Assembly (NCBI RefSeq): GCF_900167135.1
Contig: NZ_FUWZ01000008.1
Span: forward strand, 1-64,000
Source of the DNA: Chitinophaga eiseniae
GTDB lineage: Bacteria > Bacteroidota > Bacteroidia > Chitinophagales > Chitinophagaceae
DNA: 64,000 nucleotides
Reading direction: 5' to 3'
Part shown: positions 18,108 to 25,504 of the stretch, one piece after another
Position numbering within the stretch: position 1 is the first letter of the stretch
Layout: each line of letters opens with the position of its first letter
Notes under the pieces: model-generated
The model's database searches: none
Seen by the model: only the letters and a program-made list of their open reading frames with translations
Told to the model about the DNA's origin: nothing
Program-made: the position numbers and the translations under genes

Positions 18108-18127
18108 CGTGCCCAGAACTGGATTCG
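18108..18127. repeat. Left attachment repeat of the island (tRNA-Leu 3' end)
   Basis: Twenty bases, CGTGCCCAGAACTGGATTCG, identical to 23987-24006, which is the 3' end of the intact tRNA-Leu gene. Identity stops immediately after (CATC here, AACC in the tRNA). This is the classic footprint of a tyrosine-recombinase island that integrates into a tRNA 3' end and restores it. Confidence 0.88.
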
Positions 18128-18184
18128 CATCTAGTTAAGGGTGAATTAGTTGTGAGGTATTTGTGTCAATGAAGTGTCTGATAA

Positions 18185-19312
18185 TTATTGATCTGGCAAG
18201 AGGCATCCAGATATAAATTCATTTACAATTCCACCTCTATACTCTCTTGAGGATTTCTCATTAACGCCTTCTTTAGCAGTTTCAAAATATCTAATTCTAT
18301 CCTGAGGTATTTCAGAATGATTATTCTCACTAAGATCAAGTATATACTGATTGTTTTCAATCTCAAGAAGTCGTAATTTATTTACTAAGCATTGTGTATC
18401 TATAAAACTGGTTTCATATTTATACAATTCCACTATTAATGTGAATATATTTGCTTTATTAAACCAATAGGATCTTGGGGGGAGTTTAAGGGATTCGATG
18501 AATACCACTGTTTTTAGCAGCCTCTCTTCTACCTCTGGCGCCAAACTAAATTCATCAAAGTAAGTCTCTACATAGTGTTGAACTCTTAAGTTTCTATTGA
18601 AGTATTGCTCTTCGCATAGTGTTGCTACTAGAGTCATTATGAACTGAAGTGATAACATACGGTTTATGTCATTCTCAGAAAAAATTTCATTCAAGTGAAA
18701 AAAATCCAGGAACTGCTTTCTGTGGTTGGCATTCAGTTTGTATGCAACCAAATCTATGTCAACACCATCTAGTTCCTTTTCTACTATTTGTTTTGCAAAA
18801 CAAATAAACTCGCTATCCCCCCATTCTGCGTTTTTAATTTCAGTGGTATTTAAAGAATACTCAGTGCTATTAATTCGACGAAATATTTCTCCTACTTGGT
18901 CTCTATTTACATTTTTTAAGTATCTAACGGACACCTCGTAGTTCAAAAAACCCTCTTTAGCTTCTCTTTCTAGTTCCGAAAATTTAGGTACTGGAATCTT
19001 ATCCTGGCTGAAGACTCCCTTCTCATCAATATAGTCAATGATGGTGTTTAGGCGCTGTTGGCCATCAACTACATTATCAACTATCGTCATTTTCTCAGTA
19101 TCTAATTCACCTTGCGAAATGTAAATTTCCGGAAAAGGATAATTATTCAAAATAGTATCGATAAAATTGAACTTATGCTGCTTTCTCCATACAAGCTTCC
19201 TTTGAAACCTGGGAGAAGTCTCAAGTTCTTTCCTCTTAACTTTATTGTAAAGCTCAATTACTTTTTGGTTATTAGCAGGAATGCTGAATTGTAATTTGTT
19301 AATCGCTGTCAT
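18185..19312 (-). CDS. DUF262 (ParB/GmrSD-N-like) protein, candidate defence effector
   Basis: A 375-residue protein with the DUF262 signature: PRFQRKLVW (residues 34-42), NNYPFPEIYIS (56-66), DGQQRLNTI (83-91) and FRRINSTEYSLN (144-155). In this ParB/sulfiredoxin-related fold the DGQQR motif binds and hydrolyses nucleotides in defence proteins such as GmrSD, SspE and BrxU. Unlike those, no C-terminal DUF1524/HNH nuclease is evident; the C-terminal 200 residues are helical and unassigned. The start overlaps the stop of the upstream nucleotidyltransferase-like gene by 4 bases (ATGA), so the two are translationally coupled. It is the terminal cargo gene of the tRNA-Leu island and AT-rich. A role in phage defence is inferred from the family and the island. 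Confidence 0.88.
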   Translation of the reverse strand: MTAINKLQFSIPANNQKVIELYNKVKRKELETSPRFQRKLVWRKQHKFNFIDTILNNYPFPEIYISQGELDTEKMTIVDNVVDGQQRLNTIIDYIDEKGVFSQDKIPVPKFSELEREAKEGFLNYEVSVRYLKNVNRDQVGEIFRRINSTEYSLNTTEIKNAEWGDSEFICFAKQIVEKELDGVDIDLVAYKLNANHRKQFLDFFHLNEIFSENDINRMLSLQFIMTLVATLCEEQYFNRNLRVQHYVETYFDEFSLAPEVEERLLKTVVFIESLKLPPRSYWFNKANIFTLIVELYKYETSFIDTQCLVNKLRLLEIENNQYILDLSENNHSEIPQDRIRYFETAKEGVNEKSSREYRGGIVNEFISGCLLPDQ

Positions 19313-19974
19313 ATTACTGTAGTTTCAACCTTGAGCGCTAAAGATTTAATGTTTTCTATGTGATAATGTTTAAAATAATACCAATCTTGATAAATACCAA
19401 GGCCAGTACGTCTGTTAAACTCAGTAAATAATTCTCCCTTTAGTTGAGTGAATGAGTCTTTTATACAAAATTCGAAGCCATCTGGTTTCATATCTGGTCT
19501 AAACCAACCTTTTGAAAAATATTCACAATATTTATAGTGTAGGGGAATCTGAGAAGGATTCTTGTTATAAACATTATTCTCCCATTTGATTTTGAATCCA
19601 TTCGTAAATTCATGAATACCCCTACCAATATTTTCAAAAAGAGACCGGGAAACGACCGCAATATCAAGATCAGACTTATCTCTAAATACTCTAGTTCTTT
19701 CGTATTTAGAATCAAATCGCGTCCATGGATGTTGTGGATTTAAGCTAAAGCCCAGCTTTCCAGAACCAACAAATATTACTTCGTGTATATGGACGCCTAG
19801 ATAACTAGCTATAAGGGATTTGATTTTATATTCTTTTTGAACATCATTCAGTACATGTTCAAAAAAGTATGTATTGCCATCAACAACATACCTTTGAAAT
19901 AATTCCTCTGGGGACAAATATTGATTTAAAACATCTTTTTTAAATCCTGTTATCTTGTCATTAACAACATTCAT
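19309..19974 (-). CDS. Nucleotidyltransferase-like protein, partner of DUF262
   Basis: A 221-residue protein with the core marks of the polymerase-beta nucleotidyltransferase fold: FVGSGKLGF (residues 68-76; Gly70-Ser71) and SDLDIAVVS (101-109), giving the Asp102/Asp104 metal pair. The spacing between GS and DxD is about 30 residues, longer than the 9-13 of minimal MNT proteins, because of an insert with HPWTRFDSKYERTR. A helical N-terminal region (1-60) and an aromatic C-terminal region (QDWYYFKHYHIEN) are unassigned. It is the first gene of a two-gene operon and overlaps DUF262 by 4 bases. It might modify a nucleotide, tRNA or its partner protein; which one cannot be read from the sequence. 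Confidence 0.7.
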   Translation of the reverse strand: MNVVNDKITGFKKDVLNQYLSPEELFQRYVVDGNTYFFEHVLNDVQKEYKIKSLIASYLGVHIHEVIFVGSGKLGFSLNPQHPWTRFDSKYERTRVFRDKSDLDIAVVSRSLFENIGRGIHEFTNGFKIKWENNVYNKNPSQIPLHYKYCEYFSKGWFRPDMKPDGFEFCIKDSFTQLKGELFTEFNRRTGLGIYQDWYYFKHYHIENIKSLALKVETTVI

Positions 19975-20252
19975 AGTACAAAATAGAATCCTTCGAAAGC
20001 AAATTAATACATTTTATTCAATTTAATAAATACATTCAAGGTATCCAAGACCAATATCAAGCACTGCTAGCCCACGCGCCAGCTAGCAAGTTGTATGGTT
20101 GTTACACAACCACTTGAAAAGCTGCCTCCAAAGTCGGCGCTTTTGTGGAAATAATCGCTCGGAACTCGCGATTATCCGAAACCAAATCCACCATAGTTAA
20201 AATGAGACCGGCAGACTAACAGCCTGCCGATCTTAGATATTCTGGCATTAAT

Positions 20253-20516
20253 TTACGCTTCAATTAACTGAATCAGGCAATTTTGAAGCCACTCTTTTAC
20301 TTCAATAGCCACCATTTTCATCATCGTTTTTTCTGCATTACTTAGGGTAGATGTTAAGCTGGAATCCTTATCCCAATCATTCGCTTGCCTCATTTTCCGG
20401 TAGAAAGTTGGCATGCTCCAATTGCATTGCTCGCACATTCTTTCCCGAAAGAGAACCGGAATTCTGACAAAAACGCCGTGCATGTCAGCAAGACTGTTTG
20501 TATTCTCATTTGACAT
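20253..20516 (-). CDS. Small island protein with possible DNA-binding helix
   Basis: An 87-residue protein from the ATG at 20516; a longer reading from 20600 would lie inside the kinase-like gene and lacks support. I do not recognise the family. The segment CEQCNWSMPTFYRKMRQ resembles a helix-turn-helix recognition region, and the C-terminal part (MKMVAIEVKEWLQNCLIQLI) is an amphipathic helix. It overlaps the end of the upstream kinase-like gene by 11 bases, so the two should be co-translated. It could be a DNA-binding output or adaptor for that kinase; this is inference. Confidence 0.6.
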   Translation of the reverse strand: MSNENTNSLADMHGVFVRIPVLFRERMCEQCNWSMPTFYRKMRQANDWDKDSSLTSTLSNAEKTMMKMVAIEVKEWLQNCLIQLIEA

Positions 20517-21483
20517 ACTTATCAAGCTTGACAGATGAGAAGGAAAGGGTGACGGAGAAAGCGGTAAGCCCCTTTTTGCTCCTGACTTCGATGTTTCCAC
20601 CTAATAAGTCAGTGAACTGTTTACAAATATATAACCCTAAGCCAGCCCCGGCATTGACTTGGTCTAGTGTCTGGTAAGGCTCAAAAATTATTTTAAGTTT
20701 TTCCGTTGGAATTGTCTTACCGCGACTAATCACCTTCAAAATCATCTTTTCTCCGTAGACGTGGGCGCGGGCAATGATATAACTTTCCGGTTGAGCATAT
20801 TTAAAAGCATTGAGCAAAAGATTGGAAAATATTTGCCGGAGCTTTACAAAATCAGTTACCCCTTTGATTCCAGGCGGCATAAAAACATCGCGGTCGATCC
20901 GTATATTTTGCAGGCTGCTGAGTATGGAAAATGAATCTATGCAGGACTGAATAAACGGCTCTACCAGCATTTCTTCCTCCAAAATTTTCAATTTTCCGTT
21001 CCCAGCCACAGAGGAAGCTATCATATTTTCATAGACAGTTTTTGCATTTAAGGTTATCATTTTGATATAGTCAATATAAACGTTGACTTCTTCCGAAAAG
21101 GTGCCATCTGATTGTTTGTGTGTGCCAATGGAATTTAGCGCCTGAATTATTCCTGTGAGTTGCCCTTGTAGCTCATGGCCTAGCAATGCTAAAAAATTTG
21201 ATGATCGGGAAAGCGGTTCTACCGTTCTTTCCTGAGATGTGTAACATGCTTCCATGAACCGCTCCAGTTCCTCCCTGAACCAAATGTAATTCAGTGGATC
21301 GGGTGCATTACTGATCAAAACCCGGCTTAACCAATCATTTAGCGTTTTACGGATTTCCGGCAAAGGAAAGTCTGTCATGAAGGTTTTTACTACTGTTAAG
21401 GGGTTGGCGATTTCGCTTCTGGTTAACCGGAACGGTTTACTGTGCCAGTCCGGGAGAGTCTTTGCAAGGTTTTGTGTGTGCAT
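20506..21483 (-). CDS. Cytoplasmic histidine-kinase-like protein
   Basis: A 325-residue protein without membrane segments. Residues about 1-90 are an unassigned helical domain (KPFRLTRSEIANPLTVV). A HisKA-like helix has LLGHELQGQL with His103, and the HATPase domain has an N box (NLLLNAFKYA, 221-230), FEPYQTLDQ and a G2 box (GAGLGLYICKQF). The G1 box is degenerate: the usual DxGxG is replaced by ISRGKTIP, so ATP binding may be altered. No response regulator is encoded nearby; the only partner is the small protein overlapping its 3' end. Its presence on a small island suggests sensing of host state or control of the element. Confidence 0.8.
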   Translation of the reverse strand: MHTQNLAKTLPDWHSKPFRLTRSEIANPLTVVKTFMTDFPLPEIRKTLNDWLSRVLISNAPDPLNYIWFREELERFMEACYTSQERTVEPLSRSSNFLALLGHELQGQLTGIIQALNSIGTHKQSDGTFSEEVNVYIDYIKMITLNAKTVYENMIASSVAGNGKLKILEEEMLVEPFIQSCIDSFSILSSLQNIRIDRDVFMPPGIKGVTDFVKLRQIFSNLLLNAFKYAQPESYIIARAHVYGEKMILKVISRGKTIPTEKLKIIFEPYQTLDQVNAGAGLGLYICKQFTDLLGGNIEVRSKKGLTAFSVTLSFSSVKLDKYVK

Positions 21484-21976
21484 AAAGATAGATTTAAAGT
21501 GATTGGTATAGTCTGGACAATAGCGCGCTGGTCGGTTTATCGAAACCGATTTTTCAAGGAGGTTGAAGAAGTGATTTTCAGCGATGGAGACGTATTGCTG
21601 AATAGAAGAGGTAGGGGCAAAAAAAGACGTGGGACAGTCCCTACCGAATCACTGGGCTACGACACCCCGACACCGAATAGTGACGCCCACGCCAGTAGCG
21701 TGAGCGCTTTACTCGATCCCCCGGTGTCTCAATTGTCGTAGTTTGTGATTCCGAGAACTAAGCAAATACGCCTAATATTTTTATGAAGCTGCTAAATTAC
21801 ACCATTAGGATGTATTAACAAATAGCCTAAATATCATATTGATATGCTTTTAATTGTTATCAGTAAGAGAAATAACAAGTCCAATCAAAAGGACTGGTAT
21901 TATAAAGATAGTAAAAAATCGTTTTGATACTCGTTCTAGTATCAAAATATTTTAGAGATTTTCCCATTTTACTTTG
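21484..21976. other. Intergenic region between kinase-like gene and XRE gene
   Basis: About 490 bases separating two divergent island genes. The half near 21600-21730 is GC-rich with small inverted repeats (for example GGGACAGTCCC at 21630-21640); the half near 21770-21976 is AT-rich and carries the palindrome listed at 21922-21947. No protein-coding gene is convincing here. Confidence 0.45.
21922..21947. promoter_or_regulatory. Palindromic operator upstream of the XRE gene
   Basis: Perfect 10-bp inverted repeat TTTTGATACT / AGTATCAAAA with a 6-base spacer, ending 29 bases before the ATG at 21977. Position and symmetry fit an autoregulatory site for the XRE-type protein it precedes. Confidence 0.65.
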
Positions 21977-22321
21977 ATGGAAAAGGGAAAGAAATTCTAT
22001 AAATATAGATTGGGATTAGGTTTGCTCCAGTGGATAGCCAATAATAAAGATATTGCTTCCGAAGATAAAGAAGCAGGGAGGCACCTTGTTAAAAGTCTGC
22101 GTGGCCTGGAGTCCAGTTCAGGTATCAGTTATACAATTATTCAGGGGATTTCAAAAGGACAAAGAAGTCCGGAGTATACTACCTTGGAGGCCATTGCTGA
22201 AGCCCTGAACACGAAACTGAGCACATTCATTGCATTTTGCGAAGCTATACCTGACGCCGAAGTAGCAAAGGCAATAGAAAAGGACAACAAGTCTAAAAGC
22301 AAAAAAAGATCAGACAAATAA
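21977..22321 (+). CDS. XRE family helix-turn-helix regulator
   Basis: A 114-residue protein from the ATG at 21977; a TTG one codon earlier also opens the frame. Residues about 40-88 are an HTH_3-type domain: KSLRGLESSSGISYTIIQG is followed by GQRSPEYTTLEAIAEAL, the usual helix 2-3 and helix 4 pattern of Cro/C1 proteins. The C-terminus is lysine-rich. It is convergent with the integrase gene and preceded by a perfect palindrome, so it is likely the island's repressor, controlling itself and perhaps the cargo or the integrase. Confidence 0.85.
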   Translation: MEKGKKFYKYRLGLGLLQWIANNKDIASEDKEAGRHLVKSLRGLESSSGISYTIIQGISKGQRSPEYTTLEAIAEALNTKLSTFIAFCEAIPDAEVAKAIEKDNKSKSKKRSDK

Positions 22322-22587
22322 CCTCCATTCTCCCTTCTCAAAAATAATTCACTGCTACGAGCCTACGAAACGCTGCGCCTCTGCTTCGCGCCGGCTTGCC
22401 CTTTGGGTGTACTGAATAAAAATCTCCACCCCGCGTCATTTTAGCTTCACCAGCTGGCACCATGCACGATGTAACATTGTTACACCTTTCGGCTCTCGCA
22501 GCCGGGGTAGTATTTTTATTCAAACACGTTTCTCCGACCTCCGCAGTGAATTGGCTGGTCGCTACGGGATAATGAAGGGCCGCACGT

Positions 22588-23673
22588 TCATATATTAAGA
22601 AAATACGGCAATAGCTCTGGCGTGGGTAGTTGCCCGATTGTTGTTTGCTGGTCTGCCGGCCTATGACGTTTGTACGTTTTCTGTATCTGCTTAGTGGTGC
22701 TATGTCCCATTAAATAGGCAATAGTAGGGTCATCTACCAGTTTATCTTTTAAAAGAATGGCAAAACTCAACCGGGCGCAAGACCACGTTATGTATTTATC
22801 AATCTTTGTAGCGCTGAACCATTTTGCAAGTACTTTATTGGCTCCGTCAGCGGTAGGTAGTCTGAAAAGTAATCCGGTAGCAGATTCCCGGCGCTTATTT
22901 ACGATAATATGCGCAATAGGATGCAATGTTAAAGTAACAGGTAAGCCTGTTTTAGCCTGAATAATCCGCGTTCTCAGCGTGGGGCCGTTAATCTGTTCTA
23001 TCCTTAATTGTTTTACATCTACCCAACGCAACCCCGTGTAACAACAAAAGATGAAAGCGTCTTTTACTTCTTCGTTGGTACAAGGCGTATTTAGTAACTC
23101 CAGATATTCCGATACTTCCAGATGTTCCTTTAATCTGACACTGGGATTGGATTTAGCAGTCACCTTTTCTGTAGGGTTCACACGGAAATAACCATCAGAA
23201 GTAGCGGCGGCCAATACCCATTTAAAACGAGTGTAATAATCGGAGGGTGTTTCACCGGTGTATTTGTCTAATAAATACCGGCGGAAATTCTTGCAAAGAA
23301 CCTCTGTTATATCCATGGGGGAAATGAACTTCGTATCCAGAAACAACCTGAACTGATTCAGGCTATTTTGTAGGTGACGGTTACCATCCCGCCTATGAGT
23401 ATTTACGTATTCCTCGTAGTAATCAAGAAAGTTGTCCTTAAACTTATGGGGTGGAATGTAGGCGGTGCCTATAGATAGTTGTTCAATGATAGCCTGGCTT
23501 TTCTTTACTTCCAGTAATGCTAATGCCTGTTTGTTGTGGTTCTTTTGTGTCTGATCTTTGGGCTTCGTATATACGAAAATACCGGTCGCGGGGCGTTGAC
23601 CTTTGCCACGTCCAAAGTCATAATAGTAATAGGTTTTATCACCTTTTGCGTTCTTTCGCTTCAATAGATTCAT
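22588..23673 (-). CDS. Tyrosine recombinase/integrase of the island
   Basis: A 361-residue phage-type integrase. The N-terminal arm-binding region (1-80) and SAM-like core-binding domain (about 85-170) precede the catalytic domain. Visible catalytic residues are Arg216 (TGLRWVDV), Lys241 (QAKTGLPV), Arg301, His324 (LMGHSTT) and the nucleophile Tyr334 (KTYKRH). The His of the usual HxxR box is Ser298 (WSCARLSFA), an uncommon change. It is transcribed away from the tRNA-Leu end of the island, about 315 bases from the tRNA gene, the standard location for a tRNA-targeting integrase. The start at 23673 fits the family length. Confidence 0.93.
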   Translation of the reverse strand: MNLLKRKNAKGDKTYYYYDFGRGKGQRPATGIFVYTKPKDQTQKNHNKQALALLEVKKSQAIIEQLSIGTAYIPPHKFKDNFLDYYEEYVNTHRRDGNRHLQNSLNQFRLFLDTKFISPMDITEVLCKNFRRYLLDKYTGETPSDYYTRFKWVLAAATSDGYFRVNPTEKVTAKSNPSVRLKEHLEVSEYLELLNTPCTNEEVKDAFIFCCYTGLRWVDVKQLRIEQINGPTLRTRIIQAKTGLPVTLTLHPIAHIIVNKRRESATGLLFRLPTADGANKVLAKWFSATKIDKYITWSCARLSFAILLKDKLVDDPTIAYLMGHSTTKQIQKTYKRHRPADQQTTIGQLPTPELLPYFLNI

Positions 23674-23810
23674 ACCGCACGATGTTTAAAGGTGAAACCA
23701 TTGGCACTAATAGTATGCCGTGTCAGTAAGGATTTGAAGCCATTTGCAAAATGGTGAGAAAGTGGGCCAAAGTGAAAGAAAGAATTTTTTTCGTACACAA
23801 CAGTCGTTGT

Positions 23811-23939
23811 GTCATACTGCTCAAATGTAGGACTGACAGGCAGCTTGGGAAAGAGGAAATAATTTTCGTGTGTCATGTCGTGTGTCAATTATGTGTCGCA
23901 AATAGTGGGCAAAAGCGGATAAAAGCGTACAAAAACGAC
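23811..23939. repeat. Imperfect direct repeat, copy B, integrase-proximal island end
   Basis: This segment lies between the integrase start and the right attachment repeat, and resembles 16098-16214 at about 80 % by eye, with an 8-base insertion near its right end. It includes closely spaced TGTGTC-type hexamers (GTGTGTCATGTCGTGTGTC), candidates for recombinase arm sites, and must also hold the integrase promoter. Confidence 0.6.
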
Positions 23940-23953
23940 ATTGACAAAAAAAA

Positions 23954-23984
23954 ATAGGTTGTAAGTCAAATACTTACAACCTAT
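23954..23984 (-). terminator. Island-borne terminator behind the restored tRNA-Leu
   Basis: Perfect 12-bp stem ATAGGTTGTAAG / CTTACAACCTAT with a 7-base loop, followed on the minus strand by nine T. It ends transcription of the tRNA-Leu gene five bases after its 3' end and lies inside the island. Confidence 0.85.
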
Positions 23985-23988
23985 TACG

Positions 23989-24072
23989 TGCCCAGAACTG
24001 GATTCGAACCAGCACACCCTTGCAGGCGCTGCGACCTGAACACAGTGCGTCTACCAATTTCGCCATCTGGGC
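23989..24072 (-). tRNA. tRNA-Leu (anticodon CAG)
   Basis: The reverse strand folds as an 84-base class II tRNA. The acceptor stem is GCCCAGA / TCTGGGC with discriminator A and no encoded CCA. The D arm contains AATTGGTAGACGC, the anticodon arm is CTGTG-TTCAGGT-CGCAG with anticodon CAG, a variable arm follows, and the T arm contains GGTTCGAATCC. Its 3' 18 bases are part of the island attachment repeat, so the 3' end of this gene was probably supplied by the incoming element. Confidence 0.95.
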
Positions 24073-24232
24073 AACTGATATTGTGATCAGGGAGCGCAAA
24101 GATAAGCACTCGTTTCAATTCTCCAAAAAATTTTACTGAAATATTTTTTCAGACAGTGTTGGCAAACAAGCTAAAAACCAGTACTATAAACAATTGCACC
24201 GGATGGTTGTTATCCTGTAAAGCGGCTGACTT

Positions 24233-25504
24233 ATGCTATCTATCACTATCATTATCGTACTCATCGCGCTCAACTTTTACTTCTCCCTCGCAGAAATAGG
24301 TCTGATATCTGTCGACAAAAATACGCTGACCATACAGGCCAACGGCGGTAATCAACGCGCGGCCAGCGTACTCCAACTGATTGACGACCCTGATGAATTC
24401 CTCAGCGCGGTACAGGTGGGCATCACCCTGGTAGGCATACTCGAAGGGCTATACGGCGGCGATATGATGGCCGCACTACTCGAGCCTGTATTCCGCTCCT
24501 GGCACCTGGGCAACTATGGCGCTCATCTGCTGGCCCTGCTGATCGGGGTAGGTTCTATCACCTACCTCACCATCGTCTTCGGTGAACTCATCCCTAAAAC
24601 AATCGCACTGCTCAACCCGGAGAAAATCGCGTTTATCATCACCCCGTCCATGATCATCTTTTCGAAGATCACCTACCCTTTTATCAAACTGCTGACCTCC
24701 GGTACCAAGTACATCCTCGGACTGTTCCATATCAATACCATCCGCGAACAGAAGCTGACCGACAACGACCTGCGCGGCATGCTGACCCTGGCTTACAAAC
24801 AGGGACTGATAGAAAAAGGCGAGTTTATGCTGCACAAAAATATCTCCACCGCCTATGACATGCCGGCGGAAAACATCATGACCCCGGCCAGCATTGTTAC
24901 GGTAATGAAAGAAGGCATGTCCCACGAAGAGATAACGGCAACGATCCAACGAAGTACACACCGCACCTTCCCCGTGATGACAGCAGGCGACGAGATCACC
25001 GGCGCGCTCATGATCAAGGATTTTTTCCTGCGGCCGGACAAACCGCTGCGCGAACTCGTCAGCCCTGTCTCCTACCTGTCACTCAACCAGGGCATCTACG
25101 ATATGTTTCAACTGTTGCGCCGTGAAGGTACCATCATGGGGATTGTACTCAATGAATACGGGGAGTTTGAAGGCATCGTCACCTTCCATGATATTGTGTC
25201 AGGACTACTGGGCAACCTGCCGGGATATAATACCAAAGAGCGGATATTACAACAACAGCCGGACAAAAGCTGGCTCACCAACGGTATCACCCGGCTGTCT
25301 TTTATCCGGGAGACATTGAACCTGGAATGGCTCCGCCCGTACGAAGAGGAAGATATTACGGTAGCAGGCCTGCTGATCGGCAAACTGAAACATATTCCTC
25401 AACCCGGTGAGAAAGTAACGCTCCACCAGCTCTCCTTCGAAATAAAAAGTATGAACAAACACCGGATTGAGGAAGTGATCATCAGGGAAATCAGTTCCAC
25501 TTAA
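24233..25504 (+). CDS. HlyC/CorC (CNNM) family transporter
   Basis: A 423-residue integral membrane protein. The N-terminal DUF21/CNNM domain has about four hydrophobic segments and the typical FSLAEIGLISVDK, GITLVGILEGLYGG and FGELIPKTIAL stretches. Two CBS domains follow (from about residue 205, with MPAENIMTP and HRTFPVM), then a CorC_HlyC transporter-associated domain at the C-terminus. Family members take part in magnesium or cobalt efflux, or in bacterial homeostasis of divalent ions. It is a single gene, convergent with the ABC permease gene, and the two stop regions overlap by 14 bases. Confidence 0.92.
   Translation: MLSITIIIVLIALNFYFSLAEIGLISVDKNTLTIQANGGNQRAASVLQLIDDPDEFLSAVQVGITLVGILEGLYGGDMMAALLEPVFRSWHLGNYGAHLLALLIGVGSITYLTIVFGELIPKTIALLNPEKIAFIITPSMIIFSKITYPFIKLLTSGTKYILGLFHINTIREQKLTDNDLRGMLTLAYKQGLIEKGEFMLHKNISTAYDMPAENIMTPASIVTVMKEGMSHEEITATIQRSTHRTFPVMTAGDEITGALMIKDFFLRPDKPLRELVSPVSYLSLNQGIYDMFQLLRREGTIMGIVLNEYGEFEGIVTFHDIVSGLLGNLPGYNTKERILQQQPDKSWLTNGITRLSFIRETLNLEWLRPYEEEDITVAGLLIGKLKHIPQPGEKVTLHQLSFEIKSMNKHRIEEVIIREISST

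Larger units (their letters stand above)
18108..24006. mobile_element. Integrative genomic island in tRNA-Leu(CAG), about 5.9 kb
   Basis: The element is bounded by 20-bp direct repeats (18108-18127 and 23987-24006) that duplicate the 3' end of tRNA-Leu. It encodes a tyrosine recombinase next to the tRNA end, a divergent-to-integrase XRE regulator, a histidine-kinase-like protein plus small partner, and a DUF262/nucleotidyltransferase-like gene pair at the far end. The cargo genes at 18.2-20.0 kb are visibly AT-richer than the chromosome around them. Each attachment copy has its own minus-strand terminator hairpin (18073-18102 outside, 23954-23984 inside), which supports the order of insertion. 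No conjugation or replication genes are seen, so it would move by integrase alone or with helper functions. Confidence 0.85.

Noticed and set aside
22322..22587. Palindromes such as GTAACATTGTTAC between the XRE and integrase genes
   Set aside because: Probably terminator-type structures between convergent genes; no repeat array or RNA gene could be supported.
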